DNA from: Pseudomonas sp. 8O
GTDB lineage: Bacteria > Pseudomonadota > Gammaproteobacteria > Pseudomonadales > Pseudomonadaceae
DNA length: 64,000 nt
Assembly: GCF_902506495.1 (NCBI RefSeq)
Contig: NZ_LR733265.1
Location: 808,098-872,097, forward strand
Direction of reading: 5' to 3'
Part shown: positions 45,234-53,293 of the stretch, one piece after another
Position numbering within the stretch: position 1 is the stretch's first letter
Layout: every line of letters begins with the position of its first letter
Translations under genes and position numbers: made by a program
Notes under the pieces: model-generated
Database searches by the model: none
Told to the model about the DNA's origin: nothing
Seen by the model: the letters and a program-made list of their open reading frames with translations, nothing else

Positions 45234-45603
45234 GGTATTCACCTCGTCCGTTCGATGCAGTTTCAAATACTGGCCTTATGGCCAAAACTAGTCCGTGAAC
45301 GTGCTGCTTTAATATGAGCAAGTTCATTCAGGCATAAATAGAGTGGGGCGCCGGAAGTGGCACCAAATGTGGGCCTTTATATTGAAGGTGGCCCTTTGAT
45401 GTTGTCGCTGCCGCCTCGTTTGAGGCTTCTATCTCGGTGCTTTGACGGGTTGCTATATCTCCCTTTGAAATACACGAACTTTTCTTTGGGTGAAGCTGTC
45501 CGGCGAAAGTTAATTCGCTATTTGGCAGGTTCAAGTGATTGGAAAGTTATGTATTGAAATGTGTTACGGGCTGTATGAGTAGCGGCCCTTTCAGATAGTT
45601 CCT

Positions 45604-45613
45604 ACCGTTCGTC
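45604..45613 (+). promoter_or_regulatory. Candidate AlgR-binding site
   Basis: ACCGTTCGTC is an exact match to the AlgR-binding consensus known upstream of algD in P. aeruginosa. It lies about 100 bases downstream of the predicted AlgU start, inside the leader. Function here is inferred from the match and the location. Confidence 0.65.
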
Positions 45614-45712
45614 CTGAAGCTGAACCGAAGCTGAACGGCTAATTTGATTGCAATATACTGGCAAGTTGCAAAATGCATGATGGCAATATGTTCATTAATG
45701 CGCTCGAAACTA

Positions 45713-45740
45713 TCCGATAACTTAATGACGCAATAAGTTC
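45713..45740 (-). promoter_or_regulatory. Candidate AlgU (sigma-22/RpoE-type) promoter of the alginate operon
   Basis: On the minus strand GAACTT (45740-45735) is followed after 17 bases by TCGGA (45717-45713). This agrees with the GAACTT-N16/17-TCnnA consensus of AlgU promoters. It is the only such pair I found in the algD upstream region with correct orientation and spacing. Confidence 0.7.
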
Positions 45741-45940
45741 TATGGAAAGTGCACGTGCGCTGAATCTGTGATGCCAAGCAGGTTTTGAGAATCAAACGCA
45801 ACGGCGAGGGAATTTTTGCCAGGCGCAGCGCTCGGGGCGCAACGAAGCGACAGGGTGAGGAAGGAGGGGATCGGCAAGCGCAGCGGCCAACCCATGCAGC
45901 AACCGATGAGCGGTGCATGGGCTAGCCGGCGTAGAAGAGG

Positions 45941-46720
45941 TCAGTCTTGCGGCTGGTCGCGCAGGAAAACCAGGCTGTCGGCCTTGGAATGCTCGGCCGA
46001 GTAGCGATAGCCTTGGTAGTTGAAGTCTTTCAAACCTTCGGGGTTGGTCAGGCGCTCCTTGATCACGTAGCGCGCCATCAGGCCACGGGCTTTCTTGGCG
46101 TAGAAGCTGATGATCTTGTACTGGCCATTCTTCAGGTCCTTGAACTCGGTATCGATGAGGCGTGCGTTCAGGGCCTTGCGCTTGACCGCGCCGAAGTACT
46201 CGTTGGAGGCCAGGTTGAGCAGCACGTCATCGCCTTGGGCGGCCAGGGCTTCGTTCAGCCAGCCGCTGATGCGCTCGCCCCAGAAGGCATACAGATCCTT
46301 GCCGCGCCCATTGGCCAGCTTGGTGCCCATTTCCAGGCGATAGGCCTGCATCAGGTCCAGCGGGCGCAGCACACCGTAGAGGCCGGAGAGCATGCGCAGG
46401 TGAGTCTGGGCGAAGTCGAAATCCTCTTCGGAGAAATCCTCGGCGTTTAGCCCGGTATACACGTCGCCCTTGAATGCCAGCAGCGCCTGCTTGGCGTTGG
46501 ACGGATTGAACGGTCGCTCCCAGCTGCCGAAACGGGCGGCATTGAGGCCGGCGAGCTTGTCCGACAGATGCATGAGCTCGGCGATCTGCGTCGGGCTGAA
46601 GTCACGCAGCTGGGCGATCAATTCCTGGGCGTGGTCGAGGTGTTCGGGTTGGGTGAAGCGCGGGGTGGCGGGCGGCGTCTCGTAGTCGAGGGTCTTGGCC
46701 GGTGAAATCACCATCAGCAT
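45941..46720 (-). CDS. yaaA: Peroxide stress protein YaaA
   Basis: A 259-residue DUF328/UPF0246 protein. E. coli YaaA limits free iron and DNA damage during peroxide stress and binds DNA. Family landmarks are MLMVISPAKTLDY at the N-terminus, FKGDVYTGLNAEDFSEEDFDFAQTHLRMLSGLYGVLRPLD in the middle and FYAKKARGLMARYVI near the C-terminus. It is next to the alginate operon, as in P. aeruginosa. ATG at 46720 or two codons later are both possible. Confidence 0.94.
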   Translation of the reverse strand: MLMVISPAKTLDYETPPATPRFTQPEHLDHAQELIAQLRDFSPTQIAELMHLSDKLAGLNAARFGSWERPFNPSNAKQALLAFKGDVYTGLNAEDFSEEDFDFAQTHLRMLSGLYGVLRPLDLMQAYRLEMGTKLANGRGKDLYAFWGERISGWLNEALAAQGDDVLLNLASNEYFGAVKRKALNARLIDTEFKDLKNGQYKIISFYAKKARGLMARYVIKERLTNPEGLKDFNYQGYRYSAEHSKADSLVFLRDQPQD

Positions 46721-47096
46721 GTGAGAAGTCTCCAGAAAGCGTGACGGCGATTCTAGAGCTCAGGGGGCGGCAAGACCACCTATCGGGACGATTGAGAAGA
46801 ACAGTATTGATGCCTTTGTAGGCGCCGGCTTGCCGGCGATCCGGTCAGCACTGATCGCCGGCAAGCCGGCGCCTACGGGAACGCAGATAGTCAGGCGATA
46901 CGAACAGCGCCTGCACCTTATTAGCGCGGCGTGCTGCATGTGGGGGCGGTAAGCGCGGCGAGTTGCAGCAGGTAGGACTTCGGACTGTAACGGGGTGCTG
47001 GTGGCTCGCCAAGCGCTATTTGTCGCGTCTGCAAATAAACCTGTGTGGCGAAAAAAAACGTTTTTCTGTCATGTGAATTGGAGTAATAAAAAAGCA
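46721..47096. repeat. Gene-free gap with a paired REP-like element
   Basis: No gene is supported. At 46818-46876 there is a paired GTAGGCGCCGGCTTGCCGGC element. The right end is A/T-rich (runs of A at 47051-47058 and 47088-47093) and may carry the promoter of the phoH-like gene. Confidence 0.7.
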
Positions 47097-47185
47097 AGAC
47101 CGCCGAAACCTGCAGACAGGTGGCGGCCATTGGCCCTCACCTTGTTTGCCTCCTTTCGGCCCCGACCTGAAAAAGTCGGCGGTCT
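47097..47185 (+). promoter_or_regulatory. Candidate structured 5' leader of the PhoH-family gene
   Basis: A perfect 10-bp inverted repeat (AGACCGCCGA at 47097-47106, TCGGCGGTCT at 47176-47185) encloses at least two internal hairpins: ACCTG-CAGA-CAGGT at 47108-47121 and GGCC-ATT-GGCC near 47124-47134. It ends 64 bases before the start codon. This could be a cis-acting RNA, a small RNA or chance structure; I match it to no known riboswitch class. Confidence 0.4.
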
Positions 47186-47249
47186 CTGTCCGGCGCAGCA
47201 CCGCCCCAGGTATTGCGTCGTCTGGCTACTACAAGAAGGTGACCGACGT

Positions 47250-48641
47250 ATGGATGACCACGGACGCTCCAAGCCCACCGCTCCAACCCTCTACGCTCTC
47301 GACACCAACGTCCTGATTCACGATCCCAACGCCTTGCTCAACTTCGAAGAACACCACGTCGCTATCCCGATGACCGTATTGGAGGAACTCGACAAACTGA
47401 AATCCGGCAAGCATGGCGTGGCCGCGGAATGTCGCCAGGCCATCCGCCTGATCGATCAGATTCTCGCCGGGGCGGAGCCCGAGGACGTCGAGTACGGGGT
47501 ACCCATCCAGCGCGGCAAGAGCGGCCCTTGCGGTCGTCTTTCCATCCTCATGAGCAAAAGTGCGGCGCCGGTGACCTGGCTGCCGGAAAACCTCAACGAC
47601 AACAAGATCATCAACCAGTTGGTGGAGCTGAAGTCGCGCAACCCCGGCCTGTCCGTGGTGCTGGTGACCAAGGACATCAACATGCGCCTGAAGGCGCGCG
47701 CCTGTGGTATCGACGCCGAGGACTACCACACCGACCAACTGGTCGATGACGTCTCGCTGCTGTCGAAGGGGTATCACGACATGCCCGGCTCGTTCTGGGA
47801 TCGCGTGAGCAAGGTCGACACCCGTCAGGACCATGGGCGCACCTGGCATCGCGTGCAACTCATCGACAACCTGCCAGCGGTTCACGTCAACGAGTTCATC
47901 CTCGATGAACAGGGCTTCGTCGGCTGGATCAAGGCGATCAAGGGCGACGAGTTGGTGATCCTCGACATGCATCAGGAACCGTTGCTGCATCAGGAAGCCT
48001 GGGGCCTGAAACCGCGCGACATCCACCAGGCGCTGGCGCTGTTCGCCTTGCTCGACCCGGACATCCACCTGGTCAACCTGTCCGGCGCCGCCGGCTCCGG
48101 CAAGACCATCCTGGCGCTGGCCGCGGCCATCGAGCAGACCATGGTCAGCAAGCGCTACCGGCGCATCATCGCCACTCGCAGCGTGCAGGGGCTGGATCAG
48201 GAAATCGGCTTCCTGCCCGGCACCGAGGCGGAGAAGATGGAGCCTTGGCTCGGCGCGATTACCGACAACCTCGAAGCGCTGCATATGGAGGACGAGAGCA
48301 CCCACGGCAGCGTCGACTACATCCTGCAAAAGGTGCCGCTGCAGTTCAAATCGCTCAACTACATCCGCGGGCGCAGCTTCCAGCAGAGCCTGATTCTCAT
48401 CGATGAATGCCAGAACCTCACCCCGCACCAGATGAAGACCATCATCACCCGGGCCGGCAATGGCTCGAAGGTAGTGTGCCTGGGCAACCTGGCGCAGATC
48501 GACACCCCCTACCTGTCCGCGCCCAGCTCGGGCCTGACCTACCTCACCGAACGCTTCAAGGACTTCCCGCACGGCGTGCACATCACCCTGCAGGGCGTAC
48601 CGCGCTCGATCCTCGCGGAGTACGCTGAAACCCATATGTAA
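47250..48641 (+). CDS. PhoH-family protein with N-terminal PIN domain
   Basis: A 463-residue PIN-PhoH fusion, a predicted RNase-helicase/ATPase. The start at 47250 gives MDDHGRSKPTAPTLYALDTNVLIHDP, with the PIN acidic residue in LDTNVL; a longer open frame reads into the leader and is rejected. The PhoH domain has Walker A GAAGSGKTILA near residue 280 and Walker B LILIDECQNLT. The C-terminal segment contains VCLGNLAQID and PSSGLTYL. Related mycobacterial PhoH2 unwinds and cuts RNA; that is family knowledge. It has its own terminator and precedes moaC as in P. aeruginosa. Confidence 0.92.
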   Translation: MDDHGRSKPTAPTLYALDTNVLIHDPNALLNFEEHHVAIPMTVLEELDKLKSGKHGVAAECRQAIRLIDQILAGAEPEDVEYGVPIQRGKSGPCGRLSILMSKSAAPVTWLPENLNDNKIINQLVELKSRNPGLSVVLVTKDINMRLKARACGIDAEDYHTDQLVDDVSLLSKGYHDMPGSFWDRVSKVDTRQDHGRTWHRVQLIDNLPAVHVNEFILDEQGFVGWIKAIKGDELVILDMHQEPLLHQEAWGLKPRDIHQALALFALLDPDIHLVNLSGAAGSGKTILALAAAIEQTMVSKRYRRIIATRSVQGLDQEIGFLPGTEAEKMEPWLGAITDNLEALHMEDESTHGSVDYILQKVPLQFKSLNYIRGRSFQQSLILIDECQNLTPHQMKTIITRAGNGSKVVCLGNLAQIDTPYLSAPSSGLTYLTERFKDFPHGVHITLQGVPRSILAEYAETHM

Positions 48642-48661
48642 CTCGGGCTGTTAAACACTCG

Positions 48662-48691
48662 CGCCCCTGCTCGCAAGAGCAGGGGCGTTTT
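48662..48691 (+). terminator. Intrinsic terminator of the phoH-like gene
   Basis: An 11-bp perfect stem (CGCCCCTGCTC / GAGCAGGGGCG) with a GCAA loop is followed by four T. Confidence 0.9.
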
Positions 48692-49025
48692 AGTCTGCAT
48701 TAACGAATCTCCACAAGTCCCGTGGGACCGGCTTCAGCCGCGATGATCGCGGATAAATCCGCTCCTACAGAAGCGCGCGTTTGGCTCCCCTCTCCTGCTT
48801 GCGGGGCGTAAGCGGAAATAGCGAAGCACTGCTTCGCTCGCTGAAGCGCCCTGAGCTCTGCGAAGGGCTGGGGCGCAGGGCGGGGGCAGGGGGAGAGGGT
48901 TCGTAGCCCGGATGAAATCCGGGGATTTTTGCCGCTCTGGCCTCGGATTTCATCCGGGCTACAAGATGACTGCAAATCCTGACCTGCAGGTTTACAATCG
49001 ATCGATTCCCGTCTGGAGCTTTCCC
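48692..49025. repeat. Gene-free gap with REP-like and GTAGCCCGG repeats before moaC
   Basis: It contains a degenerate paired REP (48721-48770), a CCCCTCTCC-type segment split over 48785-48900, and a GTAGCCCGGATGAAATCC inverted repeat at 48903-48962. The moaC promoter must lie in the last ~60 bases or within these repeats. No gene is supported. Confidence 0.7.
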
Positions 49026-49502
49026 GTGCTGACTCACCTCGATTCCCAAGGCCGCGCGCACATGGTCGACGTCACTGACAAGGCGACCACCTTCCGCGAA
49101 GCCACTGCCGAAGCGCGCGTGCGCATGTTGCCTGCCACCCTGCAGATGATCGTCGCCGGTGAGCATCCCAAGGGCGATGTGTTTGCCGTGGCGCGTATCG
49201 CCGGCATCCAGGCCGCGAAGAAGACCAGCGATCTGATCCCTCTTTGTCATCCGCTGATGCTCACCGGCGTCAAGGTCGAGCTGAGTGCAGAGGGTGACGA
49301 CACCGTGCATATCACTGCCCGTTGCAAACTGTCCGGGCAAACCGGTGTCGAGATGGAAGCACTGACGGCCGCCAGCGTCGCCGCGCTGACCATCTATGAC
49401 ATGTGCAAGGCCGTGGATCGCGGCATGGTCATCGAACAGGTACGCCTACTGGAAAAACTCGGCGGCAAGAGCGGTCACTACAAGCTGGAGGAACAAGCAT
49501 GA
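49026..49502 (+). CDS. moaC: Cyclic pyranopterin monophosphate synthase MoaC
   Basis: Second step of molybdenum-cofactor synthesis, making cPMP from the MoaA product. The GTG start at 49026 gives 158 residues (VLTHLDSQGRAHMVDVTDKA), the normal length, with GGAGC upstream; a longer frame would run through the repeat. Conserved active-site segments are KKTSDLIPLCHPL, GVEMEALTAASVAALTIYDMCKAVDRGM and KSGHY. The stop overlaps the moaD start. Confidence 0.96.
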   Translation: MLTHLDSQGRAHMVDVTDKATTFREATAEARVRMLPATLQMIVAGEHPKGDVFAVARIAGIQAAKKTSDLIPLCHPLMLTGVKVELSAEGDDTVHITARCKLSGQTGVEMEALTAASVAALTIYDMCKAVDRGMVIEQVRLLEKLGGKSGHYKLEEQA

Positions 49503-49741
49503 TCCGCGTGCAGTATTTCGCCCGCTACCGCGAAGCGCTGGGCCGTGACGACGAACAACTCAGCGGCGATTTCGCCACCCTCGACGACCTGCGCCTGCAC
49601 CTGGTCGCCCGTGGCGGCGAATGGGAAGTGCTGGGCGAGCAGAACCTGATGTGCGCGCGCAACCAGGAACTGTGCAGCCTCGACGAACCGCTGGCCGAAG
49701 GCGATGAAGTCGCCTTCTTCCCCACCGTTACCGGTGGTTGA
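49499..49741 (+). CDS. moaD: Molybdopterin synthase small subunit MoaD
   Basis: Ubiquitin-like sulfur carrier of 80 residues, starting MIRVQYFARYREALG. It ends in the required diglycine (TVTGG), which is adenylated and thiocarboxylated. Its ATG overlaps the moaC stop (ATGA). The partner moaE lies 136 bases downstream across a repeat. Confidence 0.95.
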   Translation: MIRVQYFARYREALGRDDEQLSGDFATLDDLRLHLVARGGEWEVLGEQNLMCARNQELCSLDEPLAEGDEVAFFPTVTGG

Positions 49742-49756
49742 TGCTGCTGTCAGCCG

Positions 49757-49840
49757 CTGCTCCGCGTTCGTTGTCGCGGCTGAAGCCCCTCCCACAGATT
49801 AGTGACACCGTAGGGTGGGCCGGGCGGCGTTCCGCTTTAG
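49757..49840. repeat. REP-like fragments between moaD and moaE
   Basis: A half REP (GTCGCGGCTGAAGCCCCTCC) is followed by a GTAGGGTGGGCC-type repeat arm at 49809. They separate two genes normally coupled in one operon. Confidence 0.6.
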
Positions 49841-49877
49841 CCCACCGCTCCAAAGCCCTACCGAACGGACACATCGC

Positions 49878-50327
49878 ATGACCATCCGCGTCCAAGCCCA
49901 ACCCTTCGACCCCGGCACCGAGCTCAACGCCCTGCATGCCGCCAACCTTGGCATTGGCGCGGTGGTCACCTTCGTCGGCTACGTGCGCGACTTCAATGAC
50001 GGCCGCGAAGTCGGCGGTATGTTCCTCGAACACTTCCCCGGTATGACCGAAAAGGCCCTGGCCAAGATCGCCGATCAGGCGCGTGAGCGCTGGCCGCTGT
50101 TGGGCATCGAGATTATCCACCGCATCGGTCGTCTGGAGCCGGGCGAGCCCATCGTCTTCGTCGGCACCAGCAGCGCCCATCGACAAGCCGCGTTCGATGC
50201 CTGCAACTTCATCATGGATTACCTGAAGACCCGCGCGCCGTTCTGGAAGAAGGAAGACACCCGCGAAGGCCCGCGCTGGGTCGAAGGCCGCTGCAGCGAC
50301 CAGAGCGCAGCCGAGCGCTGGAAGTAG
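49878..50327 (+). CDS. moaE: Molybdopterin synthase catalytic subunit MoaE
   Basis: Converts cPMP to molybdopterin with sulfur from MoaD thiocarboxylate; 149 residues from the ATG at 49878 (MTIRVQAQPF). A longer frame starts inside the repeat and is rejected. Family motifs are GAVVTFVGYVRDFN, LEHFPGMTEKAL, VFVGTSSAHRQAAFDACNFIMDYLKTRAPFWKKE, with the catalytic lysines in the last segment. Confidence 0.96.
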   Translation: MTIRVQAQPFDPGTELNALHAANLGIGAVVTFVGYVRDFNDGREVGGMFLEHFPGMTEKALAKIADQARERWPLLGIEIIHRIGRLEPGEPIVFVGTSSAHRQAAFDACNFIMDYLKTRAPFWKKEDTREGPRWVEGRCSDQSAAERWK

Positions 50328-50463
50328 TAGGGAGTCATGGGGCTGTTACCTGAACCCACCTTCGGCGTGGCGTCGTCAACCGCTTGGTGGGTTACGCGGC
50401 GCACTGCCTGAAGGCCGGTATTCTGCGTTGCCACCTTTAGTGGCCGCGAAAACCACATTACGT

Positions 50464-50520
50464 GTAGGAGCTGGCTTGCCAGCGATGCGTCAAGCGGATC
50501 GCCAGCAAGCTGGCTCCTAC
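50464..50520. repeat. Paired REP-like element (GTAGGAGCTGGC type)
   Basis: Inward-facing GTAGGAGCTGGCTTGCCAGC units, ending ten bases before the stop of the small minus-strand gene that follows. Confidence 0.85.
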
Positions 50521-50530
50521 AAGAGCGGCT

Positions 50531-50695
50531 TCACGCCAACGCCAGATGCACCCGCAATGCAATCGGCACCAGCATCAGCAATACGCCCAAACCCAGCACG
50601 CGTACGCCCCATTCGTGCTCGCGAAAATTGAAGCCGACTCCCAGCAGCAGAAAGCCACCGATCAGCAGCATCAGCATCAGGTGATAGTGGTCCAT
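50531..50695 (-). CDS. Small two-helix membrane protein (54 residues)
   Basis: A short gene starting ATG at 50695, with GGAGAA six bases upstream. It encodes MDHYHLMLMLLIGGFLLLGV, a short polar turn (NFREHEWGVR) and a second helix (VLGLGVLLMLVPIALRVHLALA). The arrangement of two hydrophobic helices, the good RBS and the stop just outside a REP support a real gene. Function unknown; homologues in other pseudomonads would be the test. Confidence 0.68.
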   Translation of the reverse strand: MDHYHLMLMLLIGGFLLLGVGFNFREHEWGVRVLGLGVLLMLVPIALRVHLALA

Positions 50696-50867
50696 GGCGC
50701 TTCTCCACTTCGCAGTCCTGATTACAGCTTAGTCTCGCCGTCTGGCTTGGGGCTGACCTGGGGCAATTAAAGTCTGACTCGATTGGCGACAACCTGCGTC
50801 TCGATTGGTCGCTGCCTGGCGTCATGGCCTGCTCCATACTGTGCGCAGTCATCGTCAAGGATCGTCC

Positions 50868-52790
50868 ATGCGCCTGCTCCTCTCCCTCCTGCTTGCCGGC
50901 CTGCTGAGTGCGGCGCCGCTGGTCGCCGCTGAGCGCCATTTCACCATCCTGCACAGCAACGACTGGCAGTCGCGCCTGCTCGGTTTCGGCCCCAACAATG
51001 AATACAGCCCGGCGACGGTGAACGATGACGACACCGTCGGCGGCGTCGCCCGGCTTGCCACCTTATTGAATGAACGCCGCGCAGCAGCCGGCGAAGAACC
51101 TCTGCTGTTGCTCGACGGCGGCGACTTCACCATGGGCACGCTGTTTCACACCATCGCCCGCGAGATGGGCAGCGAACTGCGCCTGATGACCGAACTGGGC
51201 TATGACGCCGCGGTGATCGGCAACCACGAATTCGACTTCCGCCCCGCCGGCCTTGCCGCGATGATCAGCGCGGCGCACAGGGCCAAGGGCGACGCGCTGC
51301 TGCCGCTGCTGTCGAGCAACATGCGTTTCGATGCCGCGAGCAAGGCCGACGATAGCCTGCAGGCGCATGCTGAGGCCGGGCGCATCTTGCCGTACAAGCT
51401 GATTGAGCGCGGCGGCATTCGTTTCGGCCTGTTCGGTCTGCTTGGCAACAACGCCGTGGCGGTCAGCCCGATGATCAAGCCGGTGACCTTCGCCGACCCG
51501 GTCGCCACCGCCAGGGAAACGGTGGCCAAGCTGCGCGAGGAGGGCGCCGAGGTGGTCATCCTGCTCTCGCACATGGGCGTCACCCAGCAGGCTGATGGCA
51601 GCTGGCGCGGCGAGGAAGTGGAACTGGTCGAGCAGGTGCCGGGCATCGATATCGTCGTCGGCGGCCATTCGCATGTGGCACTGCCGCAGCCGGTGCTGGT
51701 TAATGGGCGTACCCCGGTGGTGCAGGCCGGCTCGGAAATCCAGTACCTTGGCGAGCTGCGCATGAGCCTGGGTGAAGACGGCGTGCCGCGTGTGCGTGAC
51801 TATCGCCTGCATGCGGTCAACGACAGCATCGTCGGCGACGCGACCATCACTGCCAGGGTCGAAGACTTCAAGCAGGTGGTCAGCGAGCGCATGCTGGCGC
51901 CCAGGGGCTACCGCTTCGACCAGCCGCTGGCCAGGGTCGACCAGAGCCTGGGCCGTGATTTCACCGATCAGACCCTGGCCAACCTGGTCACCGATGCGCT
52001 GCGTCATGCGGTCGATGCCGACCTTGCGTTCACCGGCAACGGCACCATCCGCGATGACCTGCTCAAGGGGCGTAATGGCGTGCAGGATGTCTCCGACCTG
52101 TTTCGCATCGCCCCGCTGGGTATCGGCCAGTTCGACGACGAACCGGGTTACCCGATGATCAAGGCCTACATCAGCGCGCGCGAAATCAAGTCGTTGCTCG
52201 AAGTGCTGCTGCTCGCCTATCAGCTGCGCGACAGCCAGAGCTATTACCCGCGCGTTTCCGGCGTGCGTTTCACCTACAACCCCTGGCGTGTGCCGTTCGA
52301 CCGCGTCAGCCGCATCGAAATCGGCGATCCGCAAGGTGACTACCGTGACCTGGACCTGAACGACACACGCCTCTACAGCATCGGCGCCACCAGCTACGTC
52401 GGCAGCTTCACCTGGCTGGTGCCGGACCTGACCAAGGGCCTGCTCGACGTCATCCCCAAGGATGCCGAGGGCCGCCCGCTGCCGCGTATCGAAGACGCCA
52501 TTATCGACCAGGACCCGGATAGGGAAGGCGTGCAGGAACTCAAGGAATGGCAGGTGCTGCTCGACCATATCCGCAGCCTGCCGGATCTCGATGGCGACGG
52601 CCTGGCCGATATTCCCACCACGGGTGCGGCAGCCGAAGCGCGCATGATCCGCGCGCCCAGCCTGCATCCGACCGAGCTGTTCCGCCTGGCCGGGCCGATG
52701 CAATGGGGCGCCAGCGCGGTGATCCTGGCCGGCGTGCTGCTGATTCTCTGGCTGCTGAGTCGTCCGCTGCGTCGCCGCAGTCAGCGTTGA
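50868..52790 (+). CDS. 5'-nucleotidase/2',3'-cyclic phosphodiesterase family protein, membrane-anchored
   Basis: Periplasmic metallophosphatase of 640 residues from the ATG at 50868, with a signal peptide ending LVA-AERHF; a longer frame adds unlikely residues. The metallophosphoesterase domain has LLDGGDFTMG, GNHEFDF (Asn119-His120-Glu121), LLSHMG and GGHSHVAL. The first metal motif reads HSNDWQS, so the usual Asp-x-His is Asp32-x-Gln34. The C-terminal 5'-nucleotidase domain is present (GNGTIRDDL). The chain ends with a transmembrane helix (VILAGVLLILWLL) and a positive tail, anchoring it to the inner membrane. The substrate is unproven. Confidence 0.88.
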   Translation: MRLLLSLLLAGLLSAAPLVAAERHFTILHSNDWQSRLLGFGPNNEYSPATVNDDDTVGGVARLATLLNERRAAAGEEPLLLLDGGDFTMGTLFHTIAREMGSELRLMTELGYDAAVIGNHEFDFRPAGLAAMISAAHRAKGDALLPLLSSNMRFDAASKADDSLQAHAEAGRILPYKLIERGGIRFGLFGLLGNNAVAVSPMIKPVTFADPVATARETVAKLREEGAEVVILLSHMGVTQQADGSWRGEEVELVEQVPGIDIVVGGHSHVALPQPVLVNGRTPVVQAGSEIQYLGELRMSLGEDGVPRVRDYRLHAVNDSIVGDATITARVEDFKQVVSERMLAPRGYRFDQPLARVDQSLGRDFTDQTLANLVTDALRHAVDADLAFTGNGTIRDDLLKGRNGVQDVSDLFRIAPLGIGQFDDEPGYPMIKAYISAREIKSLLEVLLLAYQLRDSQSYYPRVSGVRFTYNPWRVPFDRVSRIEIGDPQGDYRDLDLNDTRLYSIGATSYVGSFTWLVPDLTKGLLDVIPKDAEGRPLPRIEDAIIDQDPDREGVQELKEWQVLLDHIRSLPDLDGDGLADIPTTGAAAEARMIRAPSLHPTELFRLAGPMQWGASAVILAGVLLILWLLSRPLRRRSQR

Positions 52791-52795
52791 TGACC

Positions 52796-53132
52796 GTAGG
52801 GTGCGCGGTGCGCACCGGGAATGACGCGCTATTCGGCCCTCATACTCGCAAAATGCACCCATGCGCGGACGCCGTTGGGTTGGTGCGCACGGCGCACCCT
52901 ACGGGATCTCGCGCGGTTTGCGCAGCGTAGGGTGCGCCGCGCGCACCGAATACGCCGAGATATGCCGAGATACTGCAACGCTCGCCGCTGAAGCGCCTCC
53001 CGCGGTTTGGCTCCGGCCGATTCGTGGGAGTGGCTTTCGGTTCGGGCATCCTGCTTCGCTCTACCTCCTGCATCCATGCAGTCTTAGCCATGATGGTGTC
53101 ACTGCAGAGTTGGTGCGCACGGTGCACCCTAC
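52796..53132. repeat. Cluster of four GGTGCGCAC inverted-repeat units
   Basis: Copies at 52796-52818, 52882-52902, 52927-52947 and 53112-53132 each read GTAGGGTGCGC...GCGCACC or its complement, in alternating orientation. A fifth copy is at 20548-20568. The rest of the ~500-base gap (52791-53293) holds no supported gene and should contain the EamA promoter. Confidence 0.8.
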
Positions 53133-53293
53133 AGTCCGCCACCTTGCCAAGCATTGCGTGCCTCCGTATGGTGCAAAGCCGCCTGATTCGGAAGCTACGC
53201 AATGATCGCTCAGCACTGCCCGCTCGGTGACCGCGCACAGCCGGCCAACCTCCACACGGATAAATGTCGCGCCACTGGTGCGGCGCTCGCCCT

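Larger units (their letters stand above)
45234..45940 (-). promoter_or_regulatory. Long algD upstream regulatory region and leader
   Basis: About 700 bases without a supported gene, visibly A/T-richer than the surroundings. It contains an AlgU-type promoter match (45713-45740), an AlgR-box match (45604-45613), a weaker CCGTTCGAT match at 45248-45256 and a TGGCC/GGCCA hairpin at 45271-45284. A CCCATGCA/TGCATGGG inverted repeat lies at 45891-45921, near the end of yaaA. The predicted transcript start would leave a leader of roughly 470 bases before algD, consistent with the long algD leader known in P. aeruginosa. Confidence 0.8.

Noticed and set aside
42525..45317. A 930-codon open frame on the plus strand opposite algD and alg8
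   Set aside because: It is antisense to two genes with full catalytic motifs. Its translation is His/Gln/Val/Ala-rich with no domain, a usual by-product of high GC.
45320..45325. AAGTTC on the plus strand (GAACTT toward algD) close to the start codon
   Set aside because: No TCnnA element at 16-17 bases; the bases there read CACGT or ACGTT.
45474..45485. GAACTT on the plus strand in the algD leader as a second AlgU promoter
   Set aside because: It points away from algD and has no suitable -10 at the right distance.
45357..45557. A 66-residue open frame in the algD leader
   Set aside because: No RBS, no recognisable protein character, and it lies in the A/T-rich regulatory region. A leader peptide cannot be excluded but is not supported.
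45547..45918. A 123-residue minus-strand frame upstream of algD
   Set aside because: It spans the AlgU promoter match and AlgR box and its translation looks random.
47229..48635. Minus-strand frame opposite the PhoH gene
   Set aside because: It mirrors a PIN-PhoH gene whose Walker motifs are intact; no independent evidence.
52796..53132. Repeat cluster considered as a CRISPR array
   Set aside because: The units are palindromic, of alternating orientation, with very unequal spacing and copies elsewhere in the window. No cas genes are present.
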